Assembly: GCF_030209445.1 (NCBI RefSeq)
Contig: NZ_JARVSD010000017.1
Span: 1 to 53,020 of the forward strand
Reading direction: 5' to 3'
DNA length: 53,020 nt
From: Promicromonospora sp. MEB111
GTDB lineage: Bacteria > Actinomycetota > Actinomycetes > Actinomycetales > Cellulomonadaceae
A model generated the notes under the pieces. It searched no databases and had not been told where the DNA came from. It worked only from the letters and a program-made list of their open reading frames with translations. Position numbers and translations under genes: made by a program. This document shows, one piece after another, positions 17,169 to 24,585 of this stretch (position 1 is the first letter of the stretch; each line of letters starts with the position of its first letter).

Positions 17169-17984
17169 TCAGAGCCGCGCGAACCGGGCGCGGGCGAAGG
17201 AGTAGCCGCCGAACGCCGCGATGCCCAGCCCGACCACCAGGAGCAGCGCCGTGCCGTACGGCTGGTCGCGCATCGTGTGCAGCGCCTCGTCGAGACCACC
17301 GGCCTGCTCGGGGTCCGTGGTCACCGCGGCGGCGACCACGAGGCCGCCGACGACGCCGAGCGCGATCCCCTTGGCTATGTAGCCCGCCTGCCCCAGCCGC
17401 ACGACGACGGGCCGGACCGCGCTCCCGCCGGCGCCCGAGAGGTCCTCCAGGAACTTCTTCCGGATGCCCTTGACCACGTGGTACACACCGACGCCGACAA
17501 TGACCAGGCCGGCGGCGCCCACCAGCCAGGCGCCCCCGGGCACGGCCAGGACGCGGGCCGTCAGGCTCTCCTCGCCGCCGCTGCCGCCACCGGTTCCCTG
17601 CGCGTACCGGACGCCCGTGACCGCGAGCGCCCCGTAGAGCACGGCCTTGGCCACACTCTTGCCCCGCGCGGCCAGCTGGCTCTCCGCGTTGGGCACGCCG
17701 ACGACGGCCGTGGCGAGCTGCCAGAACGCGAGCGCGGCGAAGCCCACCGCGACCAGCCACAGGAGCACGTCCCCGCCCGGCATCCGGGCGACCGCGCGGA
17801 AGGCACCGGTCTGGTCCGCCTGGCCCTCGGACTGCCCGAGCGCGAGCTGGACGGCGAGCCAGCCGACCAACAGGTGCAGCACACCCGAGGCGACGTAGCC
17901 GCCTCGGGCCAGGCCGCGGACGGCACGGCTGTTCCTGGCCCGCCGGACGGCGTCGGCTCCAGGCGGAGAGGAGTTCTGGGACAT
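17169..17984 (-). CDS. DUF1206 membrane protein
   Basis: Integral membrane protein of 271 residues with about six predicted helices in three repeated pairs. Each repeat opens with a related signature, RGGYVASGVLHLLVGWLAVQ, then RGKSVAKAVLYGALAV, then QAGYIAKGIALGVVGGLV, which is the DUF1206 pattern. The function of the family is not known. The start ATG is at 17982-17984. A lipoprotein gene lies 74 bases upstream on the same strand, so the two could be co-transcribed. Confidence 0.85.
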   Translation of the reverse strand: MSQNSSPPGADAVRRARNSRAVRGLARGGYVASGVLHLLVGWLAVQLALGQSEGQADQTGAFRAVARMPGGDVLLWLVAVGFAALAFWQLATAVVGVPNAESQLAARGKSVAKAVLYGALAVTGVRYAQGTGGGSGGEESLTARVLAVPGGAWLVGAAGLVIVGVGVYHVVKGIRKKFLEDLSGAGGSAVRPVVVRLGQAGYIAKGIALGVVGGLVVAAAVTTDPEQAGGLDEALHTMRDQPYGTALLLVVGLGIAAFGGYSFARARFARL

Positions 17985-18058
17985 GTGCGCACCTCCGTCG
18001 GGCCGCGCGGATCGCGACGCTTACAGATTCGCGCATTTCGCCGTAATTCGCACGGCGG

Positions 18059-18598
18059 TCACGAACTGCCGGTGACCTCGTCGGGCAGCGTGGTCAGGAC
18101 CGTCAGCGGCACGTGCGTCTCCCCCGCCCTCGGTTCGAGGCCGACCAGCACGAGCGCGTCCCGCCCGTCGGCGCTGATCCAGCCCTCCGTCCAGGCGCCG
18201 TCCGCGGCCGGCAGGTCCGCGAGCGCGGACCAGCCTCGTTCGCCCGCGAGCTCGGTGTCGTAGGCGTCCCGCACCGCCGCCACGTCGGCGTCGACCTCCA
18301 GGACGAGCGGCAGGTTGCGCAGCCGTTCGTCGTCGACCTCCTGGGCGAGGGCGTCGTAGACGGGACCCGAGGCGCGCAGGTCACGCGAGGCGACGTCGTC
18401 CCCGAACGCATACTCGTCCGGGGCCGTCACCCCGGGTGGCATGCCGGGCAGCGCGCCTGCGGGTGGCGGCGTCGAGCAGGCGGCCACGAGGCCTACGGCC
18501 AGGACCGCGGTCACGAGGTGCGCGGCGTCGCGCGCACCAGGGCGCACACCAGTGCGCATGCCGCGAGGGAGGCCGGGACGGAACGACCGAGACGTCAT
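18059..18598 (-). CDS. Predicted lipoprotein of unknown function
   Basis: Protein of 179 residues with an Arg-rich N-terminus, a hydrophobic segment HLVTAVLAVGLVAAC and a lipobox (LVAAC) followed by STPPPAG. It should be lipid-anchored on the outer face of the membrane. The remaining ~140 acidic residues match no family I recognise. Two starts are possible: ATG at 18596-18598 (chosen, with CAGACT six bases upstream, resembling the leaderless pattern seen elsewhere here) and ATG at 18557-18559, which gives a shorter, more typical signal peptide. Neither has a Shine-Dalgarno sequence. Confidence 0.65.
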   Translation of the reverse strand: MTSRSFRPGLPRGMRTGVRPGARDAAHLVTAVLAVGLVAACSTPPPAGALPGMPPGVTAPDEYAFGDDVASRDLRASGPVYDALAQEVDDERLRNLPLVLEVDADVAAVRDAYDTELAGERGWSALADLPAADGAWTEGWISADGRDALVLVGLEPRAGETHVPLTVLTTLPDEVTGSS

Positions 18599-18640
18599 CG
18601 GCACAGTCTGCCGGGCCGGGATGAACACGGGGTGACGCAA

Positions 18641-18681
18641 GAACGCCGCGGGCCGGACCCACCGTCCGGCCCGCGGCGTTC
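18641..18681 (-). terminator. Strong hairpin after the unknown two-gene operon
   Basis: A perfect 18-base-pair GC stem (18641-18658 with 18664-18681) and a 5-base loop begin about 20 bases past the stop of the minus-strand gene ending at 18701. No long T-tract follows. Confidence 0.6.
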
Positions 18682-18700
18682 GTTCGTGGGGGGAGCACAC

Positions 18701-19075
18701 TCATCCCCGGACGGGCGCCGTCACGTGCAGCGACACCGGCAGTCCCTCCCCGGCGGCGGGAACCCAGCCGCTCCAGCACCGCCAGACCGTGCGCCCGTGC
18801 GCCTCGCCGTCGTGGTGCCCCAGCCGCTCGGTGAGGTGGAGCATCCGGGCGAGCCGCGCGGCGTCGGGCACGCGCGCGGCGACCACGTCCACCGTCAGCA
18901 CGCCCACGACGTCCTCCTCGAGGTCGAGGTGGTCCACGCCTGCCCGTACGTCGAGGGTGTGGATGTCGAAGATGTGGGCGATCAGCGCGGTGACCTCCAC
19001 GAGCTCCGCGAGGTGCGCACCCGGCGTCGGGCAGCCCTCCGGGCCGAGGCCCGCGTTGCACGATCCTGCCGTCAT
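18701..19075 (-). CDS. Small protein of unknown function, second gene of a GntR-linked pair
   Basis: Protein of 124 residues that I do not recognise. It looks soluble: a Gly/Cys-containing N-terminus, a helical middle (LAELVEVTALIAHIFDIHTL), an acidic stretch with DHLDLEEDVVGVL, and an aromatic segment TVWRCWSGW near residue 100. Its ATG at 19073-19075 overlaps the stop of the preceding gene by ATGA, so the two products are probably made together and may interact. The pair is divergent from a GntR-UTRA regulator. Confidence 0.6.
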   Translation of the reverse strand: MTAGSCNAGLGPEGCPTPGAHLAELVEVTALIAHIFDIHTLDVRAGVDHLDLEEDVVGVLTVDVVAARVPDAARLARMLHLTERLGHHDGEAHGRTVWRCWSGWVPAAGEGLPVSLHVTAPVRG

Positions 19076-19371
19076 GTGGGCCACGCCCTGACCTCGCCGA
19101 CGCTGCCGCGCAGGTCGCCGTAGACATACAGGTCCATGTCGTTCCAGCACCCGGTCCACATCGTGAAGCCCGGCCTGGTCGCCGGATAGTCCGTCGCCAC
19201 CGTGATGCCCAGCTGCGCCGCGATCGCGGCACCCTCCGAACGCCGCGTCGGATGCACCACCAGATGATCGCGGAACACCTCGATCCACTTGACCCGCGCA
19301 TCCCCGATCTCCGCCAGGAGGAGCGTCACACCCGTCGCAGAATCCGCCAGGTTGCCCGCAATCGTTGCCAT
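19072..19371 (-). CDS. Small protein of unknown function, first gene of a GntR-linked pair
   Basis: Protein of 99 residues without a recognised domain. It contains IEVFRDHLVVHPTRRSEGAA and then TRPGFTMWTGCWNDMDLYVY, a mix of beta-strand-like and aromatic segments suggesting a small alpha/beta fold. The ATG at 19369-19371 is preceded by GAGAGGTGGGAGAA, a good ribosome binding site; the longer open frame reaching 19440 runs into the regulatory region. The gap to the divergent GntR gene carries a palindrome and direct repeats that probably control both directions. Confidence 0.62.
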   Translation of the reverse strand: MATIAGNLADSATGVTLLLAEIGDARVKWIEVFRDHLVVHPTRRSEGAAIAAQLGITVATDYPATRPGFTMWTGCWNDMDLYVYGDLRGSVGEVRAWPT

Positions 19372-19417
19372 TTCTCCCACCTCTCTGCACCTACCTCTAG
19401 GCGCATAGACAGCCTGT

Positions 19418-19483
19418 TGCGGGTTAACTGGGGGTTGCAACCGCTACGCGGAAAAGTTGCGTATACGCACTGGCTGCGGGTTA
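19418..19483. repeat. Direct repeats TGCGGGTTA flanking the GntR-region palindrome
   Basis: TGCGGGTTA occurs at 19418-19426 and again at 19475-19483, 57 bases apart, one on each side of the palindrome at 19458-19469. Each is followed by a similar N2-TGGG. They may be additional regulator half-sites. Confidence 0.45.
19458..19469. promoter_or_regulatory. Candidate GntR operator TGCGTATACGCA
   Basis: A perfect 12-base palindrome lies midway between the two divergent transcription units, about 40 bases before the GntR start. GntR regulators commonly autoregulate through short palindromes with a GTATAC-like core. Binding is inferred. Confidence 0.5.
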
Positions 19484-19511
19484 GGTGGGTTCCGTGTCTA
19501 GAGAGGGACGT

Positions 19512-20231
19512 GTGACTGCCGCAAGCATCGCCAAGGATCTTCGTGCCGCGATCCGCTCCGGGACCTACAAACCGGGCGATCGTCTCCCGAGCGAAGCAGC
19601 GCTCATGTCGAACTACGGCGTGGCCCGCATGACCGCGCGCCACGGCCTGTCGATGCTCAAGGACGAGGGCCTGACCGTGACCCGGCACGGCTCCGGTGTG
19701 TTCGTGCGCGCCTTCGAGCCGATCGTCCGCGACAGCACGGGTGGCCAGGTCAGCGAGTCCACGGTGACCGCCGAGATCGACGAGACCGGCGCCGGCCTCA
19801 CGGTCCGCACGCTCGCCGTCACGGCGGAGGCCGAGCCCTCCGAGAAGATCCGCGCCACCCTCGGCCTCGCCGAGGGCGACAAGGTGACCGTGCGCGAGCG
19901 CCTCCACCTGCGGGAGCGCAAGCCCGTCCTGTTCGCGACGTCGTACCTGCCCGCGTCGATCGCGGCCGGTACGCCGATCGCGGACCAGGAGGTCGGGCCG
20001 GGCGGCACGCACGCCCGGCTGACCGAGGCGGGGCACGCGCCGGTGCGGTTCCGCGAGGACGTGGTGGGCCGCATGCCGACGATCGAGGAGATCGAGGAGC
20101 TGCGCATCGAGCCCGGCACACCGGTGCTCGCGGTCACGCGCACCGCGTTCACCAAGGACGGGTCGGCCGTCGAGGTGAGCCACGTGGTGCTGGACGCGGG
20201 CGAGTTCATGCTCCGCTACGACATCCCCTAG
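19512..20231 (+). CDS. GntR-family regulator with UTRA effector domain
   Basis: Regulator of 239 residues. The N-terminal winged helix has the HutC-type signature YKPGDRLPSEAALMSNYGVA followed by MTARHGLSMLKDEGLTVTRHGSGVFV. The C-terminal UTRA domain (about 90-235) includes VRERLHLRERKPVLFATSYL and the terminal GEFMLRYD. Such proteins respond to a small metabolite, unknown here. Start choice is uncertain: GTG at 19512 (chosen, with GAGAGG just upstream), 19494 or 19485. The divergent two-gene operon is the likely target. The stop overlaps the end of the convergent NAD kinase-like gene. Confidence 0.82.
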   Translation: MTAASIAKDLRAAIRSGTYKPGDRLPSEAALMSNYGVARMTARHGLSMLKDEGLTVTRHGSGVFVRAFEPIVRDSTGGQVSESTVTAEIDETGAGLTVRTLAVTAEAEPSEKIRATLGLAEGDKVTVRERLHLRERKPVLFATSYLPASIAAGTPIADQEVGPGGTHARLTEAGHAPVRFREDVVGRMPTIEEIEELRIEPGTPVLAVTRTAFTKDGSAVEVSHVVLDAGEFMLRYDIP

Positions 20232-21143
20232 ACGAGCCGGAGCCTCCGCTCAGCCACGCCGATCCGGACCTCCTGCCCCCAGGAGACCTCGAGCCGGTCC
20301 GCCTCCATCCCGTCCCCGAACACGACGAGCCGGTCGGACTGGACGGTCACCACGAGCTCGCCGTCGCCCCCCGAGCACGCCCTCCGTCATCGTGACGCCG
20401 GTGACGGGCGACGGCCAGGCCTCCCGGACGAACCAGGCCAGGGCCGGGTCCGTGGGCCCAGGCAGCCGGCGGCCACCCCGGTCGTGCGCGATCGAGGCGC
20501 ACCAGCCGGTGGCGCCGGTCCCGGTGCTGACGATCAGCCCCGACGACGACTGCCGCTCCGTACCGCCGTCGACCCCCAGCAGGTAGCGCGCCGACTGGTG
20601 GCTGGGGTGCCCCAGGAACAGCTCGTTCACGGCCTGGAGCTCCTGGCCGTCGTCGAGCCGCGCGTGGACCATCGTGAGCTCGTCGTGGAGCAGGGCTGCG
20701 AACGACGCCTCGTTCGCACCGCCCCGCGGCGCGGCCAGGCTGCCGATGATCTCCCCGACGTCGCCGACGTCGTGCCGCACGAGCACCCCGAGGTTGGTGC
20801 CCGGCTCGGGGTCGACGCCGATCACGAGCTGCCGGTCCAGGTACTTGGCCACGTTCGCGACCAGCCCGTCCTGCCCCACCACGAGGACGACGTCCTCGGG
20901 CGCGAAGAGGAACCGGTCCAGGTCCGCGCGCTCCACCTCCGCGAGCGCCCAGTCGGACGGCACGCTCGCCGCGACCACCTTGCGGGCGGTCGCGGCGGCG
21001 TCGTGCCGGGCCTCGACGTCGGCGAGGGTGCGGCCCCGGGTGCGGAGGAAGAACTCCGCCTGGCCGCGGGTCGCGTGCCGGTCGAGCAGCTCGTCGAGCT
21101 CCGTCCGCCGGTGCACCAGCACGGCGCGCGTACGGAGGGCCAT
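20228..21143 (-). pseudogene. NAD kinase-like gene with a +1 frameshift near its 3' end
   Basis: ATP-NAD kinase-fold protein. Seen are GQDG (residues 90-93, in place of the usual GGDG), AVNELFLG (171-178) and STGTGATGW (206-214), the hallmark NAD kinase loop. At codon ~258 a run of six G (C on the plus strand, 20367-20372) shifts the frame. As read, the protein ends at 20250 after an Arg/Gly-rich tail of 297 residues in total. Removing one G restores [20 protein letters not shown] and a natural end at 20228-20230, 304 residues, touching the GntR stop. Either a sequencing error or a recent mutation is possible. The gene starts one base after the SPFH stop, so the two form an operon. GQDG makes normal kinase activity uncertain. 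Confidence 0.75.
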
Positions 21144-21144
21144 G

Positions 21145-22200
21145 TCAGCGCTCCGCGGCCGGCGCGCCGTTCGCCGCGGCGGCGCCGTCCGACGTCGGCT
21201 CCCCCGCCCGGGCGGTCAGCGCGCCCAGGAGTCCGCTCACCAGGTCGGGCGTGACGGTCAGCGAGCCCACGTTCGGCAGGTGCGGCGCGGCGTCGCGCAG
21301 GGCGAGCGCGGTGAGCACGTCGCGTCCCACGTTCGCGTAGACCGCCATGAGCGCGGCCTCCTTGGCGGCCTCGGCCTCACCGAGCCGGCGCAGCGAGGCC
21401 GCCTGGGCGGTCGCCGCGATCTCGCGCCGCTCGGCGTCGGACTTCGCGGACACGAGGGCGGCGGCCGCGGCCTCCTCCGCCTCGCGACGCTTGTTCGCAC
21501 CCTCCTGGGCCACGAGCTGCTCGCGACGGGAGGCGAGCTCGATCTGGCTCGCGAGCTCGTTCTCCGCGATCTTGCGCTCCCGCTCGACGGCGACGGCGCG
21601 GCGCTCGTAGGTCGCGCGGTCGGCCTCGGCCTGGAGCCGCTCGCGCACGGGCGTGCGCAGGGCCTTCTCGACGTCGCCCTCAGGCCGGACGGCGAGCACC
21701 CGGACGCCCAGGATCTCGATACCGGTGGCGGCCAGGCGCGCGTCCTCGCCGAGCGCGCCGAGCGCCGTGCGCACGCGGCCGACGCCGGACTCCAGCGCCT
21801 CCGCGAGGTCCAGCGTGGCGATGAGGTCGACCGTGAGGCTCTGCGCGAGCTGGCCCACGATGGCCCCCACCTGCTGGCGACCGCTCGCCTCCTGCCCCTT
21901 GCCCGTGACGGGGAAGATGCCGAAGTCCAGGCGCTGGGACGCGAGCACCGGGTCGCCGAACCGGTAGGTCACGTTCGACTGCACGCTGACGTCCTGCTGG
22001 TCGCGCGTGACGGCGTGGAACAGGACGGGGAGCTCCTGGTCGGTCGCGGGCACCTCGCTGAGCACGGACGTGTCGGGGCGGAACCAGAACGCCTGGCCCA
22101 CACCTTCGTGCCGCACGGCGCCGTTGCTGAGGTGCACCACGTAGTCGCTCGCGGAGCCCAGGAACTGGCGGATCCCGGGGTAGCGCTTGATCGTCGCCAT
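21145..22200 (-). CDS. SPFH/band-7 domain protein
   Basis: Protein of 351 residues with an SPFH (stomatin/prohibitin/flotillin-type) domain over about residues 20-215, followed by a charged, Glu/Ala/Arg-rich helical stretch (about 215-280) likely to form coiled coil. It has no obvious N-terminal membrane helix, so membrane contact would be peripheral. SPFH proteins form large membrane-associated rings or scaffolds. The gene has AAGGAG upstream of its ATG and is followed at once by the NAD kinase-like gene. It is divergent from an NrtR-type regulator, with two matching operators between them, so NAD(P) status probably controls its expression. Its exact role is unknown. Confidence 0.8.
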   Translation of the reverse strand: MATIKRYPGIRQFLGSASDYVVHLSNGAVRHEGVGQAFWFRPDTSVLSEVPATDQELPVLFHAVTRDQQDVSVQSNVTYRFGDPVLASQRLDFGIFPVTGKGQEASGRQQVGAIVGQLAQSLTVDLIATLDLAEALESGVGRVRTALGALGEDARLAATGIEILGVRVLAVRPEGDVEKALRTPVRERLQAEADRATYERRAVAVERERKIAENELASQIELASRREQLVAQEGANKRREAEEAAAAALVSAKSDAERREIAATAQAASLRRLGEAEAAKEAALMAVYANVGRDVLTALALRDAAPHLPNVGSLTVTPDLVSGLLGALTARAGEPTSDGAAAANGAPAAER

Positions 22201-22223
22201 CGTCGGCCTCTCCTTCGTTGTTG

Positions 22224-22238
22224 TCGTCAGATTGACGA
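22224..22238. promoter_or_regulatory. Candidate NrtR operator 1, TCGTCA-N3-TGACGA
   Basis: A perfect inverted repeat with a 3-base spacer lies 24 bases before the SPFH start, close to its predicted -10 box (TATCGT on the minus strand, 22235-22240). A repressor bound here would block that promoter. Confidence 0.65.
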
Positions 22239-22254
22239 TATCTACCTCCTCCGC

Positions 22255-22283
22255 TTTTCGTCAAGGTGACGAGAATGTACGGT
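22255..22283 (+). promoter_or_regulatory. Leaderless promoter of the NrtR-type gene
   Basis: TTTTCG (22255-22260) and TACGGT (22278-22283) are separated by 17 bases; the -10 box ends 7 bases before the ATG at 22291, with no Shine-Dalgarno sequence. Operator 2 occupies the -35 edge and spacer. Confidence 0.45.
22258..22272. promoter_or_regulatory. Candidate NrtR operator 2, TCGTCA-N3-TGACGA
   Basis: Second perfect copy of the same inverted repeat, with identical arms and a different spacer (AGG instead of GAT). Its centre is 34 bases from that of operator 1, about three helical turns, so both could be bound on one face of the DNA. Confidence 0.65.
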
Positions 22284-22290
22284 CGATGTC

Positions 22291-23067
22291 ATGGCCCGCA
22301 CCGCACCCGTCCCGTCCGCCGTACCCGACTCCGCGGGCGCCTTCCCCGTCACCGTCGACGTCGTGGCGCTCACGGTGCGCGACGGCGCCCTGCAGGCGCT
22401 CGTCGTCGACCGCCTCCTGGAGCCGTACCGCGGCCGGGCGGCGCTGCCGGGCGGGTTCGTGCTGCCGGACGAGACCCTGGAGCAGGCAGCGGGGCGGGAG
22501 CTGGAGGAGGAGACCCGGCTGACCGTGCCGGCCGGGGCGACCGGCACCGGCCCGTGGCACCTGGAACAGCTCCGCACGTACGGCCCCCTCGGCCGTGACC
22601 CGCGCGGCCCGGTGCTCTCCGTCGCCTACCTCCTGCTCGCGCCGGCGTTCGGGCTGCCGGCCGCGGGCGGCGACGCGGCGGAGGCCCGCTGGGTGCCCGT
22701 CGGCGAGCGGAGCGCCGGCCTCGCCTTCGACCACGACGGCATCCTGGCCGACGGCGTGGAGCGGGCCCGCGCGAAGATCGAGTACTCGCCCCTGGCGGCC
22801 GCGTTCTGCCCGCCCGAGTTCACGGTCGCGGAGCTGCGCGGCGTCTACGAGGCGGTGTGGGGCACGCAGCTCGACGCCCGCAACTTCCACCGCAAGGCCA
22901 CGGGCACCCCGGGCTTCCTCGAGCCGACGGGGCGCCTGGGCGGAGGAGGCCCCGGCCGCCCGGCCGAGCTGTTCCGGCTGGCGCCCGGTGTGGACCCGAC
23001 GGCGACCGTGCTGCACCCGCCGCTGCTGCGGCCGGTCAGCCCTGGCCCGGGCGCGCCCTCGGCTTGA
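22291..23067 (+). CDS. nrtR: NrtR-type NUDIX transcriptional regulator
   Basis: Protein of 258 residues: an N-terminal NUDIX domain and a C-terminal NrtR-type winged helix. The NUDIX box GFVLPDETLEQAAGRELEEETRL keeps the catalytic glutamates but has Thr where the last Gly is expected. The C-terminal part (PPEFTVAELRGVYEAVWG, then NFHRKATGTPGFLEPTG) is typical of NrtR, a regulator that in other bacteria senses ADP-ribose and represses NAD synthesis genes. Here it faces an SPFH/NAD kinase-like operon across two identical-arm operators. The last 32 bases overlap the convergent pirin gene. Whether it still hydrolyses a nucleotide is unclear. Confidence 0.83.
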   Translation: MARTAPVPSAVPDSAGAFPVTVDVVALTVRDGALQALVVDRLLEPYRGRAALPGGFVLPDETLEQAAGRELEEETRLTVPAGATGTGPWHLEQLRTYGPLGRDPRGPVLSVAYLLLAPAFGLPAAGGDAAEARWVPVGERSAGLAFDHDGILADGVERARAKIEYSPLAAAFCPPEFTVAELRGVYEAVWGTQLDARNFHRKATGTPGFLEPTGRLGGGGPGRPAELFRLAPGVDPTATVLHPPLLRPVSPGPGAPSA

Positions 23068-24076
23068 GCCGCAGGTCCGGCAGCGCGGGCGCGCGCAGCG
23101 GCCCGCTCGGATATCCGTGCACCCGGCCGAACAGCCGCCCCTCGGCGCCGGCCGCGTACCCGGTCGCGCCGCCGTCGAGCTCGGCGATCTGCGCCATCCA
23201 GCGGTCGCGGGCCCGCACGATGTCCTCGTGCGTGCGGCCCATGAAGTTCCACCACATGATGACGTCCTCGTCGAACGGCAGCCCGCCGATCAGGACCGCC
23301 CGCGCGGGCGCCCCCGCCCCGGCCCGCACCACGAGCGTGGACCGGCCCGGCGCCACGTAGCCGAGGTTCGACGGCGGCACGGCGCTGCCCTCGAACGTCA
23401 CGTCACCGGCGTCCACGAGCAGGGCGTGCTCGTGCTCCGCGTCGACGCCGATCCGCACCTCGGCGCCCGGTTCGAGGTCGATCTGCGCCCCCACGAGCGG
23501 CGTGTAGGTCGTCGCGGTTGACGCCAGCTCCTCCCTCGCCACGGTGAGCCGTCCCAGGAAGACCTGCACGACGGCGCCGTCGGCGCGCACGACCGGGAGG
23601 TCCCCGTGGTGCTCGAAGTGCGGGTCGACACCGAGCGCGGAGCCGGGCAGCGCCGTCCACAGCTGCACGCCGTGCAGCCGGGGCGGACGCACCCCGGCGG
23701 GCGACTCCTCCGAGTGCGAGATGCCCATGCCCGCCGTCATGAGGTTGAGCTCGCCCGGCCGGACCGTCTGCAGCGAGCCCACGGAGTCACGGTGCAGGAT
23801 CTCGCCCTCGAAGAGCCAGCTCACGGTCTGCAGCCCGGTGTGCGGGTGGGGCGGGACCTGCATGCCCTCGCTGCCGGAGACGTCGTCGGGGCCGTAGTGG
23901 TCGCTGAAGCACCACGCCCCCACGAGCGACCGCGCGCGCTGCGGGATGGTGCGCCGCACGTTCATCGCCCGCGGCCCGCCGAGCGGCACGTCGCGCGGCG
24001 TGAGGAGCTCGATGCCGTCGCCTTGCTCACCCGCGACGCAGACCTGCTCGGTCGGCCGGGTCTCGAGGTTGCTCAT
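23036..24076 (-). CDS. Pirin family protein
   Basis: Two-cupin protein of 346 residues. The N-terminal cupin has the pirin metal-site pattern HPHTGLQTVSWLFEGEILH and GISHSEESP, with the metal-binding histidines and glutamate present. The C-terminal half contains LLVDAGDVTFEG, VLIGGLPFDEDVIMWWNF and a C-terminal helix with RDRWMAQIAE. Some pirins act as quercetinases and others as regulators, so the role is open. The ATG is at 24074-24076. The gene is convergent with nrtR and their ends overlap by 32 bases. Confidence 0.85.
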   Translation of the reverse strand: MSNLETRPTEQVCVAGEQGDGIELLTPRDVPLGGPRAMNVRRTIPQRARSLVGAWCFSDHYGPDDVSGSEGMQVPPHPHTGLQTVSWLFEGEILHRDSVGSLQTVRPGELNLMTAGMGISHSEESPAGVRPPRLHGVQLWTALPGSALGVDPHFEHHGDLPVVRADGAVVQVFLGRLTVAREELASTATTYTPLVGAQIDLEPGAEVRIGVDAEHEHALLVDAGDVTFEGSAVPPSNLGYVAPGRSTLVVRAGAGAPARAVLIGGLPFDEDVIMWWNFMGRTHEDIVRARDRWMAQIAELDGGATGYAAGAEGRLFGRVHGYPSGPLRAPALPDLRLKPRARPGQG

Positions 24077-24509
24077 GCGCCGAGCCTAGATCCACCGGAC
24101 GCTCCCCGGGAGAGGGGCCAGGGCCCCCGGGGCAGGCCGGGGGCCCTGGCGAACCGCATACCCGTGGCCCGCGCTCGGCGCGTGCCAGGGGCGCCGTGTC
24201 GACGTCACGACTCCGATGCGCTCGTCAGACCCGGATCGCCAGGCCTGTTCTGCACGAACACCTCGAACGCGGGCGGTCTTCCGGCCCCGTACAGGCACCT
24301 GTGGCGTCATCCACAGCCCGCACCGCGGTACGGGACGTCCTGTCGTTCTCCGGTCGACCATGTGTCCGATGCCCGGGCCGGTCGGTACTGCTGCAGCGCA
24401 CCGCATCTGCACCCGGATCGTCGAACCATTGCCAACGTTTCTATCCGCGTGCCGCACAAGCGGCAACCGCTCCACCGTTGTAATTTTCACCCTGCGGTTC
24501 TCAACAGTT

Positions 24510-24518
24510 TTATCCACA
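24510..24518 (+). promoter_or_regulatory. DnaA-box-like site TTATCCACA
   Basis: Exact match to the classic DnaA box. With the site at 24568-24576 it forms an inverted pair whose 10-base arms are TTATCCACAG and CTGTGGATAA. A one-mismatch copy, TCATCCACA, is at 24307-24315. Confidence 0.5.
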
Positions 24519-24567
24519 GGAAGAGCCCTGGATTTCCCACACAACACACAGGGCTGTGGACCAAATC

Positions 24568-24576
24568 TGTGGATAA
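24568..24576 (-). promoter_or_regulatory. DnaA-box-like site TTATCCACA, opposite strand
   Basis: Reads TGTGGATAA on the plus strand. A weaker copy, TGTGGACCA (one mismatch to TTGTCCACA on the minus strand), lies just to its left. Confidence 0.5.
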
Positions 24577-24585
24577 CCAATTCCA

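Larger units (their letters stand above)
24077..24585. other. Long intergenic region, AT-rich towards its right end
   Basis: No reading frame here has a ribosome binding site and family-like sequence. From about 24420 the base composition falls to near 50% GC, far below the flanking genes. The region holds two perfect TTATCCACA sites in opposite orientation, two one-mismatch copies, and a small GCCGC-ACAA-GCGGC hairpin near 24452-24465. Both flanking genes are on the minus strand, so it contains the pirin promoter and the 3' end of the unknown gene. Confidence 0.6.

Noticed and set aside
18701-20231. Toxin-antitoxin system
   Set aside because: The pair is coupled and near a regulator, but neither small protein shows a toxin or antitoxin motif, so the label would be unsupported.
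24307-24576. Chromosomal origin of replication
   Set aside because: Too few DnaA boxes and no dnaA, dnaN, gidB or parAB genes nearby.
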